In this document: piece after piece, positions 60,456 to 64,000 of the stretch
Layout: each line of letters starts with the position of its first letter
Position numbering within the stretch: the first letter of the stretch is position 1
Source: Sphingopyxis sp. MSC1_008
GTDB lineage: Bacteria; Pseudomonadota; Alphaproteobacteria; Sphingomonadales; Sphingomonadaceae
Assembly (NCBI RefSeq): GCF_023197165.1
Contig: NZ_JALPRD010000009.1
Location: 124,001-188,000, forward strand
Reading direction: 5' to 3'
DNA: 64,000 nt
Notes under the pieces: generated by a model
The model's database searches: none
What the model saw: only the letters and a program-made list of their open reading frames with translations
What the model was told of the DNA's origin: nothing
Translations under genes and position numbers: made by a program

Positions 60456-61190
60456 GTGCGCGCCGCTTCCCTTCTCCTCCTCCTCCCGCTGATGGGATGC
60501 GACGCGCCGCCCCATGACGACCGCTTTCGCGCCTCCGGCGAGACGCTGGCGTTCAGCGGCGGCGACGCGGGCGCCCAAGCGGCCTGCTTCACCTGTCATG
60601 GTCTCGGCGGCGAAGGCGATGGCCAGGCCAGCCCGCGCCTCGCCGGCCTCGACCCCGGCTATCTTCACCGCCAGCTCGCCGATTATGCCAACGGGCGGCG
60701 CGAGCATCCGCTGATGCGCACGATCGCGCTCAAACTGTCCGACGCCGACCGCGCGAAGGTCGCGGCCTATTATGCCGCCCTTCCCGCGCCCCCGAACGCT
60801 CCCACGAAACCCAATGCGGACGGCGCGGCTCTCTACCTGCGCGGCGATAGCGCACGCGGTCTCGCGCCCTGCGCAAGCTGTCATGGCGCGAACGGCGAAG
60901 GCGATGCGGCGAACCCGCCGCTTTCTGGCCAGCCTGCGGCCTATCTCGAGGCGCAGCTTGCCGCATGGCGCACCGGCAAGCGGAACAATGATCCCCTCGG
61001 CGAGATGCGCGCGATCAGCCGCCGGCTTCCGCCTTCCGAGGCGCGCGCGGTTTCGGCTTATGCGGCGGGTCTTTCTCCGTCTCGCCCTCCAGATCGGGCA
61101 GCATCCCGCGCAGCACATCGTGGCGATCCCAGAAATGATGCTTCAGCGCCGCGCCGACATGGATCGGGATCATCGCCACCAGCAGAATGA
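60456..61190 (+). CDS. Di-heme cytochrome c (c4-like) lipoprotein
   Basis: A 244-residue protein with signal RAASLLLLLPLMGC (lipobox LMGC) and two heme motifs: CFTCH near residue 45 and CASCH near 140, the two-lobed pattern of cytochrome c4. Axial Met residues lie in PLMRTI and LGEMRAIS. Start GTG at 60456. The last 176 bases overlap the convergent cytochrome b561 gene, giving an odd Arg/Pro/Ser-rich tail after the natural family end near residue 205. It likely shuttles electrons to the oxidase. Confidence 0.82.
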   Translation: MRAASLLLLLPLMGCDAPPHDDRFRASGETLAFSGGDAGAQAACFTCHGLGGEGDGQASPRLAGLDPGYLHRQLADYANGRREHPLMRTIALKLSDADRAKVAAYYAALPAPPNAPTKPNADGAALYLRGDSARGLAPCASCHGANGEGDAANPPLSGQPAAYLEAQLAAWRTGKRNNDPLGEMRAISRRLPPSEARAVSAYAAGLSPSRPPDRAASRAAHRGDPRNDASAPRRHGSGSSPPAE

Positions 61191-61677
61191 CGAGCAAGGC
61201 GTGGATGCCCTCGGCCCAGTCGAGTATCCACCATTGCATCGCGGGCGTGAGCGCATCGAAGGGCATATAGGGAAAGGGAATGAGGCCTGCGATCTTCAGC
61301 GGCTCGCCCTCGACCGCCGACCACATCGCCCAGCCGCTCAAGGGCAAGCCGAAGAAGCAGAGATAGAAGAGGATGTGGGTGACATAGGCCGCGATCGTTT
61401 GCCAGCCGAGCCGGTCGGCATCGTTCACCGGGCCTGGGATCACGAGCCTCCACAGCGCCCGCATCGCGGCAAGGACAAGCATCAGCAGTCCGATCTCGGC
61501 GTGGGTGCGAAAGGCCTCGAGCTTGTCGCCGCCCGCGGGAATTCGGCTCATGTGCCAGCCCCACCAGAGCTGGAAGAGGACGAGCGCCGCCATCACCCAG
61601 TGGAAAATCTGGCCGACGGGCGAGTAGCGCCGGTCATCGGCGTAGCGCGCCGCCCAGGCCTGAAGCGCCGCGATCAT
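61015..61677 (-). CDS. Cytochrome b561
   Basis: A 220-residue membrane protein with four transmembrane helices. Heme b His ligands are expected in FHWVMAALVLFQLWWGWHM, RTHAEIGLLML, EGIHALLVILLVAMIPIHVG and ALKHHFWDRHD. Bacterial b561 carries electrons between quinol and periplasmic partners, or superoxide to quinone. ATG at 61677 overlaps the CtaG stop (ATGA). The 3' end overlaps the convergent di-heme cytochrome gene by 176 bases. Confidence 0.88.
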   Translation of the reverse strand: MIAALQAWAARYADDRRYSPVGQIFHWVMAALVLFQLWWGWHMSRIPAGGDKLEAFRTHAEIGLLMLVLAAMRALWRLVIPGPVNDADRLGWQTIAAYVTHILFYLCFFGLPLSGWAMWSAVEGEPLKIAGLIPFPYMPFDALTPAMQWWILDWAEGIHALLVILLVAMIPIHVGAALKHHFWDRHDVLRGMLPDLEGETEKDPPHKPKPRAPRKAEAGG

Positions 61678-62390
61678 CGCGCCGCTGCGGCCGGCGGTGC
61701 GAGCATGTGCCAGCCGCGCCATAGTGCCGCAGCGAGATAAAGCGTGGCCGCGGGCGCCCACATGATGAGCCCGGCGAGCTGCTGGTCCTCGAGCGGGGTC
61801 AGGCCCCAGGCCAATGTCGATACAGCATGCGGCGCATACAGCGGGGTTCCGGCGAAGGTGATCAGCGCCCCGAGCAGCCCCATCTGGACCATCATAGCGA
61901 GCAGGAGCAGGATCGCGGTGGGCGACGACGCGCGCCGCAGTGCGCCCCAGAACGTCATCGCGCTCGCGAGCAGCGACAGCTGCATCGTCCAGAAAATCAG
62001 GTCGTTCGACAGCGCTGCAACATAGGGCGCGGGCGCGTGCCAGACCCAGAAGAGGAGGATATGCCCCGCCGCCCACAGCGCCGCACTCCCGGAGACGACG
62101 AGACGCGGAAGGCCCCACAGAAGCAGCGGAGCGGCGACAGCAGTCAACATGACATGATGCACTACGCGTACCGAGAAGAGCGCCGAGGACAGGGCGCAGA
62201 GCGGCGATACGAAAAGAAGCACCAATACCGCCATCCCGGCCCAAAAGGCAGGAGCAGCATCGCGGCGCCAGGCAAGATAGGCGACCAGTGCGAGCCCGAG
62301 CAACAGCAAGGGATCGCCGTTCCAGCGCGCCAGCCAGTCGCCGGGGAGCGGCGCTGCACCGCAATAGGGGATCCAGCCTCGGTCCAACAT
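61674..62390 (-). CDS. ctaG: Cytochrome c oxidase assembly protein, CtaG (caa3 type)
   Basis: A 238-residue protein with about seven transmembrane helices: FVSPLCALSSALFSVRVVHH, MLTAVAAPLLLWGLP, LLFWVWHAPAPYVAAL and DQQLAGLIMWAPAATLYL are typical of the caa3_CtaG family, needed for assembly of caa3 oxidase. GAGGAAG lies before ATG 62390. It is coupled to b561 by a four-base overlap. The oxidase subunits sit 1.3 kb downstream on the same strand. Confidence 0.9.
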   Translation of the reverse strand: MLDRGWIPYCGAAPLPGDWLARWNGDPLLLLGLALVAYLAWRRDAAPAFWAGMAVLVLLFVSPLCALSSALFSVRVVHHVMLTAVAAPLLLWGLPRLVVSGSAALWAAGHILLFWVWHAPAPYVAALSNDLIFWTMQLSLLASAMTFWGALRRASSPTAILLLLAMMVQMGLLGALITFAGTPLYAPHAVSTLAWGLTPLEDQQLAGLIMWAPAATLYLAAALWRGWHMLAPPAAAAR

Positions 62391-62538
62391 GCCCTTCCTC
62401 TGCCATTCGAACGTCGCGCCCGCGCGCGGGTTCCGCGCGCGCTCACGAAACCAATCGCCAGCCGGTGCATTGTTCGAGGGGGGCGGAGCAGGCGGAGAAC
62501 GAGCTTGGCGACACAATCTTCCATGAGCAGACGGGCCC

Positions 62539-62934
62539 GTGCATCCGCTCCACGCGATCCTCCTCGCGTTCCCGATCGCGCTGTTTGCCAGCGCCCTTCT
62601 GTCCGACATCACCTATCTCAAGAGCGCCGAGATGCAGTGGAGCAATTTTTCGGCTTGGCTGATCGTCGGCGCGCTCGTCTTCGGCGCCCCGGTCCTGCTC
62701 TGGGCTGCGATCGGTCTTTTCCGCCGGCGCCGCGACCCCGAGCGGACCCGTGCGCTCGTCTATTTCCTGCTCCTCCTCGTCATGTGGATCGCCGGGCTGA
62801 TCAACGCCTTCAAGCATAGCCAGGACGCCTGGAGCTCGGTCGGCGCCGCCGGAGTGGCGCTGTCGATCGTCTCGGCCGTCACCGCGCTCGCCGCGGGATG
62901 GATTGCCTATCACGGCGAAAGGATCGCCCGATGA
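62539..62934 (+). CDS. DUF2231 membrane protein
   Basis: A 131-residue membrane protein with four helices. It opens MHPLHAILLAFPIALFASAL (start codon GTG 62539), a DUF2231 pattern with the His pair HPLH near the N terminus that may bind heme. Its stop overlaps the ATG of the sorbosone-type dehydrogenase by four bases (ATGA). Such pairs probably form a membrane electron path from the dehydrogenase (inference). Confidence 0.8.
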   Translation: MHPLHAILLAFPIALFASALLSDITYLKSAEMQWSNFSAWLIVGALVFGAPVLLWAAIGLFRRRRDPERTRALVYFLLLLVMWIAGLINAFKHSQDAWSSVGAAGVALSIVSAVTALAAGWIAYHGERIAR

Positions 62935-64000
62935 GCCAGCGCCTTCTCCTCTCCGGTCTCCTCGCCGCGAGCACGCTCGCAGGGTGTAGCGGCGGCGACG
63001 AAAGCCTCGACCAGACGGGCGCGAGCCCCAGACTTCCGGCGCTCGACGAGACGCTCGTCCCGCCGATGAAGATCGCCAGGCCGCAAGGCTGGAACGGCGA
63101 ACGTCCAACCGTGCCGAAGGGCTTCACGATCACCCCCGTCGCGACCGATCTCAAGATACCGCGCCAGATTCTTGTCCTGCCCAATGGCGACGTCCTTGTC
63201 GCCGAAGGCTCGGGCGGTCATGCGCCGAAATCGCGGCCCAAGGATGTGATCGCGGGCTATATCAAGAGTCTCGGCAAGAGCAGCGTCAAGGGCGGCGATC
63301 GCATCACCTTGCTGCGCGACGCCAACGGCGACGGCAAGCCCGAGCTGCGCACGACCTTCATTAAGGATCTCGATGCGCCTTATGGTCTCGCGCTGGTGAA
63401 CGGCAGCCTCTATGTCGCCAACCAGGGCGCGCTGCTGCGCTTCGCCTATAGCGACGGGGCGACAATCATCGCCGGAAAAGGCGAAGAGGTCACCAAGCTC
63501 CCGTCACAGATCAATCACCACTGGACCAAGTCGCTCGCCGCGAGCCCCGATGGCAGCAAGCTCTATGTCGGCATCGGCTCGAACAGCAATATCGGCGAAC
63601 GCGGTCTCAGCCTCGAGGAAGATCGGGCGGTGATCTGGGAGGTCGATCCCGCGACAAAAGCGAGCCGCGTCTATGTCTCGGGCATTCGCAACCCGACCGC
63701 GCTCGCTTTCGAGCCGACATCGAACATGCTGTGGGCAGTGGTCAACGAGCGCGACGAACTCGGAGCCGAGCTAGTCCCCGACTATCTGACCTCGGTGAAA
63801 GAGGGCGCCTTCTATGGCTGGCCGTACAGCTATTGGGGTCAGCATGTCGATCCACGGGTGCATCCGCAGAAACCCGACCTCGTCAAAAGCGCGATCACGC
63901 CCGACTATGGGCTTGGCTCGCATGTCGCCCCGCTCGGGCTCAGCTTCGCCAGCGGCGCCGGCTTTCCGGGCTTTGCCGAGGGCGCTTTTATTGGCGAGCA
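62931..64000 (+). CDS. PQQ-type sugar (sorbosone) dehydrogenase, 3' end beyond window
   Basis: At least 356 residues are in the window and the frame is still open at its end. The lipoprotein signal MSQRLLLSGLLAASTLAGC (Cys19) sends it to the periplasm. The six-bladed propeller of the L-sorbosone/glucose dehydrogenase family shows KIPRQILVLPNGDVLVAEGS, LLRDANGDGKPELRTTF, LDAPYGLAL, SGIRNPTALAFEPT and GAFYGWPYSYWGQ. It oxidises an aldose or aldehyde with PQQ. Electrons may leave through the DUF2231 protein or cytochromes c to the caa3 oxidase encoded beside it. Confidence 0.88.
   Translation, partial: MSQRLLLSGLLAASTLAGCSGGDESLDQTGASPRLPALDETLVPPMKIARPQGWNGERPTVPKGFTITPVATDLKIPRQILVLPNGDVLVAEGSGGHAPKSRPKDVIAGYIKSLGKSSVKGGDRITLLRDANGDGKPELRTTFIKDLDAPYGLALVNGSLYVANQGALLRFAYSDGATIIAGKGEEVTKLPSQINHHWTKSLAASPDGSKLYVGIGSNSNIGERGLSLEEDRAVIWEVDPATKASRVYVSGIRNPTALAFEPTSNMLWAVVNERDELGAELVPDYLTSVKEGAFYGWPYSYWGQHVDPRVHPQKPDLVKSAITPDYGLGSHVAPLGLSFASGAGFPGFAEGAFIGE

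Noticed and set aside
1..64000. tRNA, rRNA, CRISPR array, insertion sequence, phage or toxin-antitoxin locus
   Set aside because: None was recognised by eye; the only tandem repeats are the two-copy units reported above.

Overview
The window looks like the chromosome or a large replicon of a high-GC alphaproteobacterium, most likely a sphingomonad (Sphingopyxis/Sphingomonas type). This rests on codon use, the many small alphaproteobacterial families (DUF3606, DUF768, DUF892, DUF6894), the HWE histidine kinase and the GGAAC-type promoters. No rRNA, tRNA, CRISPR array, transposase or phage gene was recognised. Most genes are packed into short operons with 1-14 base overlaps.

Layout. 1-5.2 kb: a glycosyltransferase/UDP-galactopyranose mutase fusion, a DUF3606 gene and a minus-strand operon led by a Crp/Fnr regulator. 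5.5-11.7 kb: a four-gene overlapping operon with a methyltransferase, cyanophycin synthetase, isoaspartyl peptidase and cyanophycinase, convergent with a GntA/YcgG-type oxygenase. 11.8-25.2 kb: stress and redox genes (DUF6894, DUF768, FAD-Rieske oxidoreductase, SDRs, Zn-alcohol dehydrogenase, SRPBCC, MgtC, CDF transporter, HAD phosphatase, GH130). 25.2-35.1 kb: two more Crp/Fnr regulators, DUF892 and hemerythrin proteins, a 741-residue helical-barrel protein, a thioredoxin-reductase-like enzyme and several small hydrophilic proteins. 35.2-46.1 kb: a large GT4 enzyme, LigD plus exonuclease III, a divergent histidine kinase/response regulator pair, and a GT4/GH13 pair. 46.3-56 kb: lipoproteins, a fourth Crp/Fnr gene, a CheB-CheR-PAS hybrid, an SDR, a DUF4142 protein, a BON protein and mannose-1-phosphate guanylyltransferase. 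56.3-64 kb: a caa3-type cytochrome oxidase (subunit I+III fusion, cytochrome-c-tailed subunit II), accessory cytochromes c and b561, CtaG, and the start of a PQQ-type sorbosone dehydrogenase that runs off the end.

How it fits together. Most of 2-55 kb reads as an accessory stress-tolerance region: dormancy polymer storage (cyanophycin), DNA end repair (LigD/Xth), envelope and glycan work, and many small stress proteins. Six promoter-position matches to the alphaproteobacterial general-stress sigma factor (EcfG) motif, GGAAC-N16/17-CGT(T/C), lie upstream of genes in this region, with several weaker ones. I infer a local EcfG regulon, with four Crp/Fnr regulators and a two-component pair layered on it. 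The last 8 kb is a coherent aerobic respiratory module.
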